The notes beneath the pieces are model-generated. The model was not told the DNA's origin. It was given only the letters and a program-made list of their open reading frames with translations, and did no database searches. From assembly GCA_963798325.1 (NCBI GenBank), contig CAWCSS010000009.1, positions 372,001 to 436,000 on the forward strand: a DNA stretch of 64,000 nt, in the 5' to 3' direction. Numbering within the stretch: the first letter of the stretch is position 1; each line of letters opens with the position of its first letter. The DNA comes from Solirubrobacter sp963798325. GTDB taxonomy: Bacteria; Actinomycetota; Thermoleophilia; Solirubrobacterales; Solirubrobacteraceae. A program made the translations under genes and the position numbers. Of the stretch, positions 9,532-18,855 are shown piece after piece.

Positions 9532-10331
9532 CGCCGGCCTCGCGGGCGGACGCTCTCGCGACCGGCTTCGCGCTTCCCAGCAGGCGGGAGACCGAGCCCT
9601 CCGGGCGAGCGTCTCCCAGCGACCTCGCCCCCTGGGCGAGCGTCGCCGTCGTCTTCGCGGGGCGGGTACACGAGGACCTCGGGGATGCCGCGCTCGCGCG
9701 GCGCGTGCGAGTGATCGCCGATCGCCTCGAACAACGCGCGCAGCTTGTCCGGGTCCTTGATGCCGGGTGAGGCCTCGACGCCGCTGTTGACGTCGACGCC
9801 CCACGGATGGGTCGCCGCGATCGCCTCCGCGACGTTGTCCGGGTTCAGCCCGCCCGCGACGATCAACGGGATCTTGTTCCGGCGCTGCTCGAGCAGCGTC
9901 CAGTCCCACGTCTGGCCCGTGCCGCCGTAGGCGCCGGGGTCGGCCACCGTGTCCAGCAGGTGGAAGTCGGTGTGGAAGCGATCGAGGTCGCGCAGGTCGG
10001 CGGCGTGGCCGATGCGCGCCGCCTTGATCACCTTCGCGCCCGTGCGCTGGGCGACCGCCTGGCAGAACGCCGGGCCCTCGTCGCCGTGCAGCTGCACGTG
10101 CGAGAGCCCGAGGAACTCGACCAGCCCGGCGATGTCGTCCAGCGGCTGGTTGACGAACACGCCCACCAGCTCGATCTTGCGCCGCATCCGCCGCGCGATA
10201 CCCGCGGCCACGGCCGGCTGGACGTAGCGCCTGGACGGCTCCCAGAGCAGGAACCCGAGCGCCCAGGCCCCGAGCGACGTGGCGAGCTCGGCGTCCTCGA
10301 GGCGCGTGATGCCGCAGATCTTGACGTGCAT
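9528..10331 (-). CDS. trpF: Phosphoribosylanthranilate isomerase with an Arg/Gly-rich C-terminal tail
   Basis: TrpF converts phosphoribosylanthranilate to CdRP. The barrel begins MHVKICGITRLEDA (catalytic Cys) and includes VGVFVNQP, VQLHGDEG, LLDTVADPGAYGGTGQTWDW (catalytic Asp) and GGLNPDNV. It should end near residue 205, but the frame continues for about 60 more residues rich in Arg, Gly, Pro and Asp, to a stop that overlaps the trpB start as ATGA. That coupling argues that the long frame is the real one. The tail looks disordered and is encoded by short repeated, partly palindromic DNA. The gene overlaps the trpC stop by one base. Confidence 0.92.
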   Translation of the reverse strand: MHVKICGITRLEDAELATSLGAWALGFLLWEPSRRYVQPAVAAGIARRMRRKIELVGVFVNQPLDDIAGLVEFLGLSHVQLHGDEGPAFCQAVAQRTGAKVIKAARIGHAADLRDLDRFHTDFHLLDTVADPGAYGGTGQTWDWTLLEQRRNKIPLIVAGGLNPDNVAEAIAATHPWGVDVNSGVEASPGIKDPDKLRALFEAIGDHSHAPRERGIPEVLVYPPREDDGDARPGGEVAGRRSPGGLGLPPAGKREAGRESVRPRGRR

Positions 10332-11122
10332 CAGAGCAGCTCGCCGAAGCCGGTCAGCTCGCGGCAGATGGCCTCGATGTCCGGGGAGCGCATCAGGGTC
10401 TCGCCGATCAGCACGGCGTCGACGCCGACGCGCTCGAGGTCGTCGAGCTGGTCGCGGGTCTTGAAGCCGGACTCGCTCACCACCGTCTTGCCCGCCGGGA
10501 TGTCCGCCAGCAGCTCGAACGTGCGCTCGATGTCGACGCTGAAGTCGTTGAGGTTGCGGTTGTTGATGCCGAGCACGTCGGCCTCGACCTCCAGCGCCGC
10601 CTCGAGCTCGCGCTCGTCGTGGACCTCGACCAGCGCGTCGAGGTCGAGATCGCGCGCCTCGTGCAACAGGTCCGAGAGCTGGGACTCGTCGAGCGCTGCG
10701 ACGATCAGCAGGATCGCGTCCGCGCCGGCGGCGGCAGCTTCGTAGAGCTGGTAGCGGTGGACGATGAAGTCCTTGCGCAGGATCGGCAGCCGCGAGGCCG
10801 TGCGTGCCTCGCGCAGGTCGTCCAGCGATCCGCCGAAGTGGAACGGCTCGGTGAGGATGCTCAGCGCCGCGGCGCCGCCGCGCTCGTACGCCGTCACGAC
10901 GTCGCTGACGCCCAGGTCCTCGCGGATCGGCCCCGCGCTGGGCGAGCGGCGCTTGTGCTCGGCGATCAGCGACACGCCGGGGCGCGTCAGCGCCTCGCTG
11001 AACGGCCGCGCGCCCTCCTCGCGCTGCTCGATCTGGCCCTTGAGCTCCTTCAGCGGCACCAGCTTCTTGCGGCGCTTGACCTCTTCGCGAGCATCGCCGA
11101 CGATGCGGTCCAGGACGCTCAT
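10331..11122 (-). CDS. trpC: Indole-3-glycerol phosphate synthase
   Basis: This 263-residue barrel enzyme closes CdRP to indole-3-glycerol phosphate with loss of CO2. Visible are LIAEHKRRSPSAGPI (with the catalytic Lys), LPILRKDFIVHRYQL (second catalytic Lys), LVEVHDERELEAA, GINNRNL and VVSESGF. ATG 11122 overlaps the trpD stop (ATGA). It is a single-function enzyme, not fused to TrpF. Confidence 0.96.
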   Translation of the reverse strand: MSVLDRIVGDAREEVKRRKKLVPLKELKGQIEQREEGARPFSEALTRPGVSLIAEHKRRSPSAGPIREDLGVSDVVTAYERGGAAALSILTEPFHFGGSLDDLREARTASRLPILRKDFIVHRYQLYEAAAAGADAILLIVAALDESQLSDLLHEARDLDLDALVEVHDERELEAALEVEADVLGINNRNLNDFSVDIERTFELLADIPAGKTVVSESGFKTRDQLDDLERVGVDAVLIGETLMRSPDIEAICRELTGFGELL

Positions 11123-12142
11123 GCGGGGGCCAGTGCTTGGGTGAGGTTCGCCAGGTTCTCGAGCGCTTGCGCGGCGCGGCCGTCGTCGATCGCGGCCTCC
11201 GCGGCGCGCACGCCTTCCTCGAGGCTGGAGACGGTGCCGGAGACGTAGATCGCCGCGCCGGCGTTGAGGACGGCGACGTCGCGCAGGGGGCCGGCCTGGC
11301 CGGCGAAGATCTGGCGCGTCGTCTGTGCGTTGACGTCGGGGGTGCCGCCCGTGAGGGCGGCGGGCTCGGCGCGCCGCAGCCCCACTTCCTCGGGCGTCAC
11401 GTCGTAGCTGTAGACGTCGTGGCCGTCGACCTCGACGACACGCGTTGCGGAAGAAGTGCTCATCTCGTCCAGACCGTCGGCGCTCGACACTACCAGTGCC
11501 TTCTCGGCCCCCAGCCGGGCCAGCGCGCCGGCGATCGTCTCCAGGAAGTTCGGATCGGAGACCCCGATCACCTGGCGCCGGGCGCCGGCGGGGTTGGTCA
11601 GCGGGCCGAGGAAGTTGAAGATCGTGCGGACGGCGAGCTCCTTGCGGACCGGGACGACGAAGCGGGTGGCGCCGTGGTGGGCGGGCGCGAACATGAAGCC
11701 GAAGCCGACCTCGTTGATGCAGCGGGCGACCGCGTCGGGCTTGAGATCGATGCGGACGCCGAGCGCCTCGAGGACGTCGGCCGAGCCGGACAGGCCCGTG
11801 GCGGAGCGGTTGCCGTGCTTGGCCACCGCGCAGCCGTGACCGGCGGCGATCAGGGCGGCCGTGGTGGACACGTTGAACGTCGGTCTACCCCCGCCCGTGC
11901 CCGCCGTGTCGATCAGATCGTCACGGACGGCGGACACCGGCGTGGCGAACGCGCGCATCGTCGTCGCCAGGCCGACGAGCTCATCGATCGTCTCGCCCTT
12001 GGTGCGCAGCGCGACGAGGATGCCGGCGGTCTCGATCTCGGACGCGTTGCCGGCCATGATCTCGGCCAGCACCTCGGCGGTCTGCTCGGCCGAGAGGTCC
12101 TTGCGGGCCATCAGGGCGTCGAGCGCCGGCGTCAGGACGGGG

Positions 12143-12150
<8 letters not shown>
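11119..12150 (-). CDS. trpD: Anthranilate phosphoribosyltransferase
   Basis: TrpD transfers phosphoribose from PRPP to anthranilate. The 343-residue protein has the conserved DTAGTGGGRPTFNVST PRPP-binding loop, KHGNRSATGLSGSADVLEALG, FAPAHHGA and FNFLGPLTNPAG. One change is seen: the loop reads GTGGGRPT where GTGGD is more common. Its ATG lies eight bases inside the trpG 3' end, consistent with translational coupling. Confidence 0.96.
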
Positions 12151-12702
<552 letters not shown>

Positions 12703-12706
<4 letters not shown>

Positions 12707-14160
12707 GGCCAGGCCGCCTGCCGGCTCGCCAGCTCGATCGCCATCACGACGCCGCGCGCCTTCGCGCGCGACTCCTCGTACTCGTAGTCGGGCTTGGCGT
12801 CGGCCACCGTGCCGCCGCCGGCCTGGATGTGCGCCTGGCCGTCCTTGACCACGACGGTGCGGATGCAGATGCAGGTGTCCAGCTCGCCCGCGTAGGACAG
12901 CCAGCCGACGGCACCGCCGTACGCGCCGCGCTTGACCGGCTCGAGCTCGTCGATGATCTCCATCGCGCGGATCTTCGGGGCGCCGGACAGGGTGCCCGCG
13001 GGAAGGACGCTTCGCAGCGCGTCGATGGCCCCCACCTCGGGGCGCAGGGTGCCCGCGACCTGGGAGACGATGTGGATGACGTGCGAGTAGGTCTCGACCT
13101 CCATCAGCCGCTCCACGTGCACGCTGCCGTGCTCGCACACGCGCCCGAGGTCGTTGCGGCCGAGGTCGACGAGCATCACGTGCTCGGAGCGTTCCTTCTC
13201 GTCGGCCAGCAGCTCGGCGGCGATCGCGTCGTCGTCCTCGCCTCTGGGTCTCGTCCCGGCGATCGGCCGTGTCGAGACGTAGCGGCCGCTGACGGTCAGC
13301 AGCGGCTCGGGGCTCGCGCCGACGATCTGGAAGTCCTCGAAGTCGAGGAAGTACATGTACGGCGACGGGTTCACGGCTCTCAGCCCGCGATAGATGGAGA
13401 ACGGCTCGACCGGGGTCGGCGCGCTCCAGCGCTGCGACGGGACCACCTGGTAGGCGTCGCCGGCGTGGATGTACTCGATGATCCGCGCGACGTTGGCCTC
13501 GAAGGCCTCGCGGGTCATGTTGGACTCGAACTTCGGCTCCTCGCGCTTGCCGTGCGGCTCGACCCGCGGCAGCGGACCCGCCAACCGGGTGCGGACCGCG
13601 CGGATCGCCTCCACGGCCCGCGCGTGCGCGGTCTCGACCGGCGTGTCGTCGTCGAGATAGGCGTTGGCCAGGATCGTGACCGTATGGCGCAGGTGGTCGA
13701 AGGCCAGGATCACGTCGGAGAGCATCAGCGCCATGTCCGGCAGGCCGATGACGTCCGGGTTGGGCTCCGGCAGCCGCTCCACCGCGCGCACGCAGTCGAA
13801 GCCGAAGAACCCGACGGCGCCGCCGGAGAACGGCGGCAGGCCGGCGATCTCCGCCTGGCGATGGTTCGACACGGCCTCGCCCGCCAGCGTGTAGGGGTCT
13901 CCCCCGTCCTCGAGCTTCCAGCGGATGACGTCCTTCGGGCGGTAGCCGATGAACGACCAGCGACCGACGTGCTGGCCCTGCTCGGCGGACTCCAGCAGGA
14001 ACGCGGGCCCGTCGCCGCGCAGCTTCAGGAACGCCGAGACGGGCGTCTCGCAGTCCTCGATGAAGCTGTGCATGATCGGGACGACGTTGTGGTCGCCGGT
14101 GAGGGCGAGCGTCTCCTCCAGCGTCGGCCTGACCTCGAGGTCTTCAGCGACGGCGGCCAA
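12703..14160 (-). CDS. trpE: Anthranilate synthase component I
   Basis: TrpE makes anthranilate from chorismate and ammonia. The 485-residue protein starts at TTG 14160, 17 bases inside the end of hisIE. The chorismate-binding domain shows PSPYMYFLDF, PIAGTRPRGED, LVDLGRNDLGRV, LPAGTLSGAPKIRAMEIIDE and GGGTVADAKPDYEYEE. The N-terminal domain has LLESAEQGQHVGRWSF, in the region where other TrpE proteins bind tryptophan for feedback control. No leader peptide or attenuator is visible upstream, because the gene is embedded in the operon. Confidence 0.96.
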
Positions 14161-14752
14161 GAAGCACCTCCTCGGCGTCGGCCAGGGACAGGCCTCGGCT
14201 CTTGAGCAGCACGGTCAGGTGATACAGGACGTCGGCGGCCTCCTCGGCCACGCGCTCATCGGACTCCTCGCGGGCCGCGCGGGCGACTTCCTCCGCCTCC
14301 TCTTGAACCTTCTCGCCGATGAACGGAGGATCGCTGAGGAGCTGGTTCGTATACGAGCCGGGCTTCGGGTTCGATTCCCGTTCGCGCAGCGTCCGCTCCA
14401 GCGCGGGCAGCGCCTCGTAGGGCAGCGCGCCGGTGTCCCCGGAGAAGAAGCAGGTGCGCTCGCCGGTGTGGCAGGCCGGGCCGCTGGGCTCCACCAGGGC
14501 GAGCACGGCGTCGTTGTCGCAGTCGAAGCGCAGGGCCTTGACCGCCTGCGTGTTCCCGGACGTCGCGCCCTTGTGCCAGAGCTCCTGACGGGAGCGGCTG
14601 TACAGGTGCAACTCGCCCGTGGAGCGGGAGAGCGCGAGTGCTTCGGCGTTCATGTAGGCGAGGGTGAGGACCTCGCCCGAGCGCCAATCCTGGATGACGC
14701 ACGGGACGAGCCCTTTGTCATCGAACCGGACTTCGGGACTGGGAGGCTCCAT
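14144..14752 (-). CDS. hisIE: Bifunctional phosphoribosyl-AMP cyclohydrolase / phosphoribosyl-ATP pyrophosphatase
   Basis: This 202-residue fusion performs the second and third steps of histidine synthesis. The HisI half has WHKGATSGNTQ and the metal/Zn cysteines in RFDCDND and PACHTGERTCFF. The HisE half (from about residue 115) has the EEAEEVARAA and DVLYHLTVLL helices. It sits at the head of the tryptophan genes, which is unusual by operon logic, although both pathways consume PRPP. ATG 14752 has no Shine-Dalgarno sequence. A TAATCT box 13 bases upstream could give a very short leader. Confidence 0.95.
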   Translation of the reverse strand: MEPPSPEVRFDDKGLVPCVIQDWRSGEVLTLAYMNAEALALSRSTGELHLYSRSRQELWHKGATSGNTQAVKALRFDCDNDAVLALVEPSGPACHTGERTCFFSGDTGALPYEALPALERTLRERESNPKPGSYTNQLLSDPPFIGEKVQEEAEEVARAAREESDERVAEEAADVLYHLTVLLKSRGLSLADAEEVLLGRRR

Positions 14753-14767
14753 TTCGGAGCGCAGAGA

Positions 14768-15529
14768 TTAGACGGGTTGTTCGGCCCAGGGTGAACGGCG
14801 GCCCTGCGGAGCGGCGGTGCCGACCAGCGGGCGGCGGTTCCAGTCGTGCGCGGAATCGCGGTGCAGGCGGTGCACGGCCCAGAGGAAGTAGAAGGACGCG
14901 GGCACGCCCACGTTGTCCAGCGCGATGCCCGCGAGGGTGGGCTCGGTCAGCATCCCGGCGATCAGGTGCGAGAAGGCGCAGGTCAGCATCACCCCGCCGA
15001 ACCCGAGGCCCGAAAGCGACCAGCCGCCGAGCAGCGGGCGGCGCGCGACCTGGGTGCGCCAGATGAACAGGCCGACGAACACGTAGTTGACGAACAGGAA
15101 GAGGTTCGGGATCAGCGCCGCCGGATGCAGTTGCATCGTCACCGCGTGGCGCAGCGCCTCCCACGCGGTCGCGCCGGCCAGCGTCGCCGCCGCCAGCGGC
15201 AGGACGTGCACCCACAGCGGTGTGCCCGGGATCAGCCGGTCGCCACGGCCGCCGATCACGGCCTCCAGGCGCAGGCCGATGAACACCAGCGCCGGTCCGA
15301 CGCCGAGCACCAGCGCGGCGGTCATCGGACCGTGCGCCTGCTCGCCGCTGACGAGGTGGCGCCACGCGTGCACGAGGTGATGCGGGCCGCAGGTGAAGGC
15401 CATGACGGCGAACGCCGCCCCGAAGTGGCTGAAGCCGCGAGTGCGGCGATAGCGGACCAGCTCGTAGACGGTGATGATCCCGAGGACCGTGTAGGCGAGG
15501 CCGGTGAGCAGGGCGATCGTGCCGGTCAT
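14768..15529 (-). CDS. Seven-helix membrane protein with conserved-looking histidines, coupled to a GGDEF-EAL protein
   Basis: This 253-residue protein is not recognised. Seven hydrophobic segments are visible, at about residues 4-25, 36-54, 70-90, 103-124, 134-156, 166-188 and 198-220. Histidines cluster in helix 2 (CGPHHLVHAWRHL), helix 4 (WVHVL) and helix 6 (CAFSHLIAG), which could bind a metal or haem. ATG 15529 overlaps the stop of the GGDEF-EAL gene (ATGA), implying stoichiometric co-production. A role as the membrane sensor for that otherwise sensor-less enzyme is inference. The C-terminal tail is basic and cytoplasmic in appearance. Confidence 0.6.
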   Translation of the reverse strand: MTGTIALLTGLAYTVLGIITVYELVRYRRTRGFSHFGAAFAVMAFTCGPHHLVHAWRHLVSGEQAHGPMTAALVLGVGPALVFIGLRLEAVIGGRGDRLIPGTPLWVHVLPLAAATLAGATAWEALRHAVTMQLHPAALIPNLFLFVNYVFVGLFIWRTQVARRPLLGGWSLSGLGFGGVMLTCAFSHLIAGMLTEPTLAGIALDNVGVPASFYFLWAVHRLHRDSAHDWNRRPLVGTAAPQGRRSPWAEQPV

Positions 15530-16872
15530 CGGAGCCTGCCGAGCTGGTGCATCATCTCTTCGATCAGGCTCATGGCGCCGCGGTGGCCGGCGATCGCTCG
15601 GTGCGAGTCGGTGATGTTCGTCCCCATCAGCGGCGGGATCTGGTCCGCGGGCACGGCGGGCGACCACAGCCAGCCCTGCGCGACCGGGCAGCCGAGGGCG
15701 ATCAGCTGGTGGGCCTGAAGCGGCGTCTCGACGCCTTCGGCGATCACGTGCAGGCCGAGCGCGTGGGCGAGGCTGAGGACGGCGGCGACGACCGCCGAGT
15801 CCTCGCGCTCGGTCCCGAGGCCGTCGATGAACGAGCGGTCGACCTTGAGCACCTCGACCGGCAGCTCGCGCAGGCGGGCGAGGCTCGAATGGCCGGTGCC
15901 GAAGTCGTCGATGCCGACGTAGACGCCGAGTTCCTTGATGACGCGCAGTTGTTCGAGCACGAGGCTCGGCGCGCCCATCAGCGCGGACTCGGTGATCTCC
16001 AGGCAGAGGTGGCGCGGCTCGATGCCGGCGCCGGAGATCGCGCGCTCGACGATCGCGGGGAAGTCCGGGTCCTCGAGCTGACGGGTCGAGACGTTGACCG
16101 TCACCGGCAGGCCGAGCGCGCCCATCGCGCGGGTCGCGGTGTTCAGGACGAACGTGCCGAGCGGGCCGATCAGCCCGGTCTCCTCGGCCAGCGGGATGAA
16201 CTCGACCGGCGTGGCCGCTTCCCAGCGCACAAGCGCCTCGACGCCGACGAGCCCGCCGCTGGTGAGGTCGATCTGCGGCTGGTAATGGACTTCGAGCTCA
16301 GCGTTCTCCAGCGCCAGGCGCAGGCGGTGCTCGAGCTCGATCTTGCGCAGGATGCGGGCGCGGGTGGCGTCGGAGAACAACTCGACGCGGTCCTTGCCGG
16401 ACTCCTTGGCCTGGTACATCGCCGTGTCGGCGTCGCGCAGCAACTCCTCGGCGTCGACCTCGTGGTCGCCCGCCACGCGGCAGCCGATGCTCACGCGGAC
16501 GTGGCGGCGCTGGCCGGCCACCTCGAACGGCGCGCTGAGCGCGCCGCGGAGACGGCCGGCGGTGACCGTCGCGCCCACCTGGTCGGCGCCGACGCACAGG
16601 ACCACGAACTCGTCGCCGCCCATCCGGGCCACGACATCGCCCTCGTGGACCGAGCCCCGCAGGCGCTGGGCGACCTGGATCAGGAGCCGGTCGCCGGCCT
16701 CGTGACCGAAGCCGTCGTTGACGACCTTGAAGTCGTCGAGGTCGAGGAAGAGGACGGCCAGCCCGTCCGGGGCGAGCAGCGCGGCGCGCAACTCGGCCAC
16801 GAGGGCGGCTCGATCGGGGAGGCCCGTGAGGGCATCGAACCCGGGGACGGCATGAAAGACGAGGGCGGACAA
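15526..16872 (-). CDS. GGDEF-EAL protein (c-di-GMP synthesis/degradation)
   Basis: This 448-residue protein has a GGDEF domain (about 10-170) and an EAL domain (about 185-430), with no N-terminal sensor domain. The GGDEF signature ARMGGDEFVVL is intact, but the RxxD inhibitory site upstream is absent (VHEGD instead). The EAL domain keeps LEVHYQPQ, GVEALVRW, CLEITESA, GIDDFGTGHSS, LKVDRSFI and VIAEGVET, so phosphodiesterase activity looks possible. The start is TTG 16872, with GGGAG just upstream. It lies between terpenoid enzymes and a coupled membrane protein, which may supply the missing sensory input. Confidence 0.9.
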   Translation of the reverse strand: MSALVFHAVPGFDALTGLPDRAALVAELRAALLAPDGLAVLFLDLDDFKVVNDGFGHEAGDRLLIQVAQRLRGSVHEGDVVARMGGDEFVVLCVGADQVGATVTAGRLRGALSAPFEVAGQRRHVRVSIGCRVAGDHEVDAEELLRDADTAMYQAKESGKDRVELFSDATRARILRKIELEHRLRLALENAELEVHYQPQIDLTSGGLVGVEALVRWEAATPVEFIPLAEETGLIGPLGTFVLNTATRAMGALGLPVTVNVSTRQLEDPDFPAIVERAISGAGIEPRHLCLEITESALMGAPSLVLEQLRVIKELGVYVGIDDFGTGHSSLARLRELPVEVLKVDRSFIDGLGTEREDSAVVAAVLSLAHALGLHVIAEGVETPLQAHQLIALGCPVAQGWLWSPAVPADQIPPLMGTNITDSHRAIAGHRGAMSLIEEMMHQLGRLR

Positions 16873-16908
16873 GACTCCCTCATCGATTCGGCAGGCCCTA
16901 GTGAGAAG

Positions 16909-17988
16909 TTAAGAATTTGCGAAGTTTGGGTGGGCCAGCATGAGATACCAGCCGAACGCGGTCCGGCAGGTGCGCTCGCGGCCCATGAGGGCGAGGAGCC
17001 GGGTGAGGACCTTCGGCGGGAGGCGGGGGATCGCGTTCTGCAGTTGCAGGGCGAGGGCGTAGGCGGGCGCGTGCCTCGCGCTGAACGCGCGGTAGGCGGA
17101 CAGCGCCCGCTCGTGCGTCTGATCGCCGTCGAGGGCGCGCTCGATCTCGCGCGCGGCGGCGATGCCGAAGTAGAACGCCGTCCGGATGCCCTCGCCCGAG
17201 AGCGGGATGCAGTGGCCGGCGCTGTCGCCGGTGAAGAAGATCCCGTCCTCGGCCGCGGCGCGCAGCTTGTGCGGGAACCAGTTGCCCTGGTAGCGCACGG
17301 CGTCCCGGTCCAGCCGGGCGGCGATGTCCTTCGTCGGCTGCTTGACGTGGTGGGTGGGCTCGTAGGAGCCGACGCCGATGCGCTGCTCGCCGTCGGCCGG
17401 CACGCTCCACGCGTAGCCGTAGCGGACGAGGCTGCGGTCGATCCACACGTCGAGATCGGTCGACACCCCGTGCGGGTGCACTTCCAGGCCTCGGCTGATC
17501 GGTGCGTCCGGCGGCTGCACGAGGGTGCGGCCGAGGACCCGCTTCCAGCCGAGCGCGTCGACGATGTAGGGCGCCGTGAGGTCGCCGCGGTCGGTGTGGA
17601 CCGTGTTCCGCGTGCGGCCTTCGACCTTCGCGATCTCAAACCGCGCGTCGGTCTGCGCGTACAGCAGCCGGCACAGTTCGCGGTAGTCGAAGCTCGACCA
17701 GCTCCACGGCAGCCGGAACCGCGCCGAGCCGTGCGGCGTGTGGAACGCCATGCACGGGATCTCCTGCCGGATGGCCCGCTGCACGCCCATCGCGTGCAGC
17801 CACGGCGTCGGCGCCGCGCACGCGCTCGTCGCCCGCTCGCCGATCTCGTAGCGATCGACGATCAGCACCCTGCGTCCCCGCAGCTCCCGCGCCGCGGCCA
17901 GGCCGGCGAAGCTCGCGCCGCAGATCAGCACGTCGGCATCCGCCTGGAGCGGGGTCCGCTCGGCACCGCGGAGCGTCGCCCGCCTCAT
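16909..17988 (-). CDS. Geranylgeranyl-reductase-family FAD-dependent oxidoreductase
   Basis: This flavoprotein of about 359 residues has an N-terminal FAD-binding Rossmann motif (LICGASFAGLAAARELRG), then RVLIVDRYEIGE. A second FAD motif, FTGDSAGHCIPLSGEGIRTAFYFG, is typical of the geranylgeranyl reductase/PHBH group. Members reduce isoprenoid double bonds. The neighbouring prenyl-synthase-like gene suggests a terpenoid or hopanoid/carotenoid pathway. ATG 17988 is chosen because an AGGTG lies seven bases upstream; GTG 17997 is also in frame. That ribosome binding site falls in one arm of a palindrome (see 17996-18032). Confidence 0.8.
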   Translation of the reverse strand: MRRATLRGAERTPLQADADVLICGASFAGLAAARELRGRRVLIVDRYEIGERATSACAAPTPWLHAMGVQRAIRQEIPCMAFHTPHGSARFRLPWSWSSFDYRELCRLLYAQTDARFEIAKVEGRTRNTVHTDRGDLTAPYIVDALGWKRVLGRTLVQPPDAPISRGLEVHPHGVSTDLDVWIDRSLVRYGYAWSVPADGEQRIGVGSYEPTHHVKQPTKDIAARLDRDAVRYQGNWFPHKLRAAAEDGIFFTGDSAGHCIPLSGEGIRTAFYFGIAAAREIERALDGDQTHERALSAYRAFSARHAPAYALALQLQNAIPRLPPKVLTRLLALMGRERTCRTAFGWYLMLAHPNFANS

Positions 17989-17995
17989 AAACCGC

Positions 17996-18032
17996 ACCTA
18001 AAGGGGACAGTCCCTTAATGTGGCGTTTAGGT
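17996..18032 (-). repeat. Compound palindrome covering the ribosome binding site of the reductase gene
   Basis: The 46-base gap between the synthase-like gene and the reductase gene is almost filled by an interrupted inverted repeat. The outer arms are ACCTAAA (17996-18002) and TTTAGGT (18026-18032). An inner hairpin lies inside them (GGGA/TCCC plus flanking pairs, 18002-18016). On the mRNA the 3' outer arm contains the AGG of the Shine-Dalgarno sequence. It resembles the dispersed GGGACTGTCCC-type palindromes seen in many genomes; only one copy occurs here. Confidence 0.5.
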
Positions 18033-18033
18033 T

Positions 18034-18837
18034 TCATCGGAGGGCCTCGAGGGCGGCGCCGGGCAGGTGCCAGACGCGGACGCCGGTCGGGGGGACGCCG
18101 CGGAGCATGCGGTCGTAGAGGGCGACGGCGAGGCGCACGCCCGGGCGGACGGAGGGCGGTGCGGCGGCGATCGCCGGGCGGGCGGCGGCGAACAGGCCGC
18201 GGGCGCGGGTGACCTCGTGGGCGATCAGGGCGCGCAGTTGCGGGCTGGTGCCTTCGAGGTCGTGCTCGCTGACGCCGAAGCGCTCGCGGTCCTCCTCGGG
18301 CAGGTAGATGCGGTCCAGGCGGCGATCCTCGCTGACGTCGCGGATGAAGTTCGCGAGCTGGAAGGCGACGCCGAGGCGGCCGAGGTCGGCGTGGAAGCGC
18401 GGCGGGAGGCCGAGCAGTGCGGCCATGATCCGGCCGACGGTGCCGGCGGAGCCGTCCATGTAGGCCTGCAGCTCCTCCCAGGAGCCGATCCGCACCGGGC
18501 CGTCGCAGTCGACGCGCATCGAGCGCATGTAGGTGCTGAGCTCGCCGAGCGGGAGCGCGTGGCGGGCGGCGGCGTCGTCGAGCGCGCGGACGATCGGATG
18601 GCGTGGCGCGCCGAGCTCGGCCTCCCACGCGTCCAGCGCCTGGCGGCGCTGCTGGGGCGTGGCCGCGCGGCGCGGGCCGTCGACGAGCTGATCGGCCATC
18701 CGCACGTAGCCGTAGAGGGCATATGTCGCGGGACGCAGCGGCGCCGGGAGCCGGCGCGTCGCCAGGTAGTACGTCGGGTCGTGACGCCGGAGCATCCGGC
18801 GTGACGTCTCGTACCCCTGTTCAAGCGCCGGGTCCAT
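18034..18837 (-). CDS. Squalene/phytoene synthase family enzyme
   Basis: Head-to-head prenyl synthases join two C15 or C20 diphosphates. Both aspartate-rich motifs are present: YVRMADQLVD (first) and LANFIRDVSEDR (second). An intervening helix carries DGSAGTVGRIM. With ATG 18837 the protein has 267 residues, near the family norm. ATG 18852 would leave only three bases before the start of the divergent ATPase gene. A TATGAC box lies ten bases before ATG 18837. Whether the product is phytoene, squalene or hydroxysqualene cannot be told; the downstream flavoprotein fits a pathway that saturates the chain. Confidence 0.88.
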   Translation of the reverse strand: MDPALEQGYETSRRMLRRHDPTYYLATRRLPAPLRPATYALYGYVRMADQLVDGPRRAATPQQRRQALDAWEAELGAPRHPIVRALDDAAARHALPLGELSTYMRSMRVDCDGPVRIGSWEELQAYMDGSAGTVGRIMAALLGLPPRFHADLGRLGVAFQLANFIRDVSEDRRLDRIYLPEEDRERFGVSEHDLEGTSPQLRALIAHEVTRARGLFAAARPAIAAAPPSVRPGVRLAVALYDRMLRGVPPTGVRVWHLPGAALEALR

Positions 18838-18855
18838 GACCTCCATTGTCATAGG

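Noticed and set aside
15547..18018. An 823-residue plus-strand open frame opposite the GGDEF-EAL and reductase genes
   Set aside because: Its composition (Asp, Arg, Glu, His, Val rich) is the usual antisense pattern in GC-rich genomes. The minus-strand genes have clear motifs.
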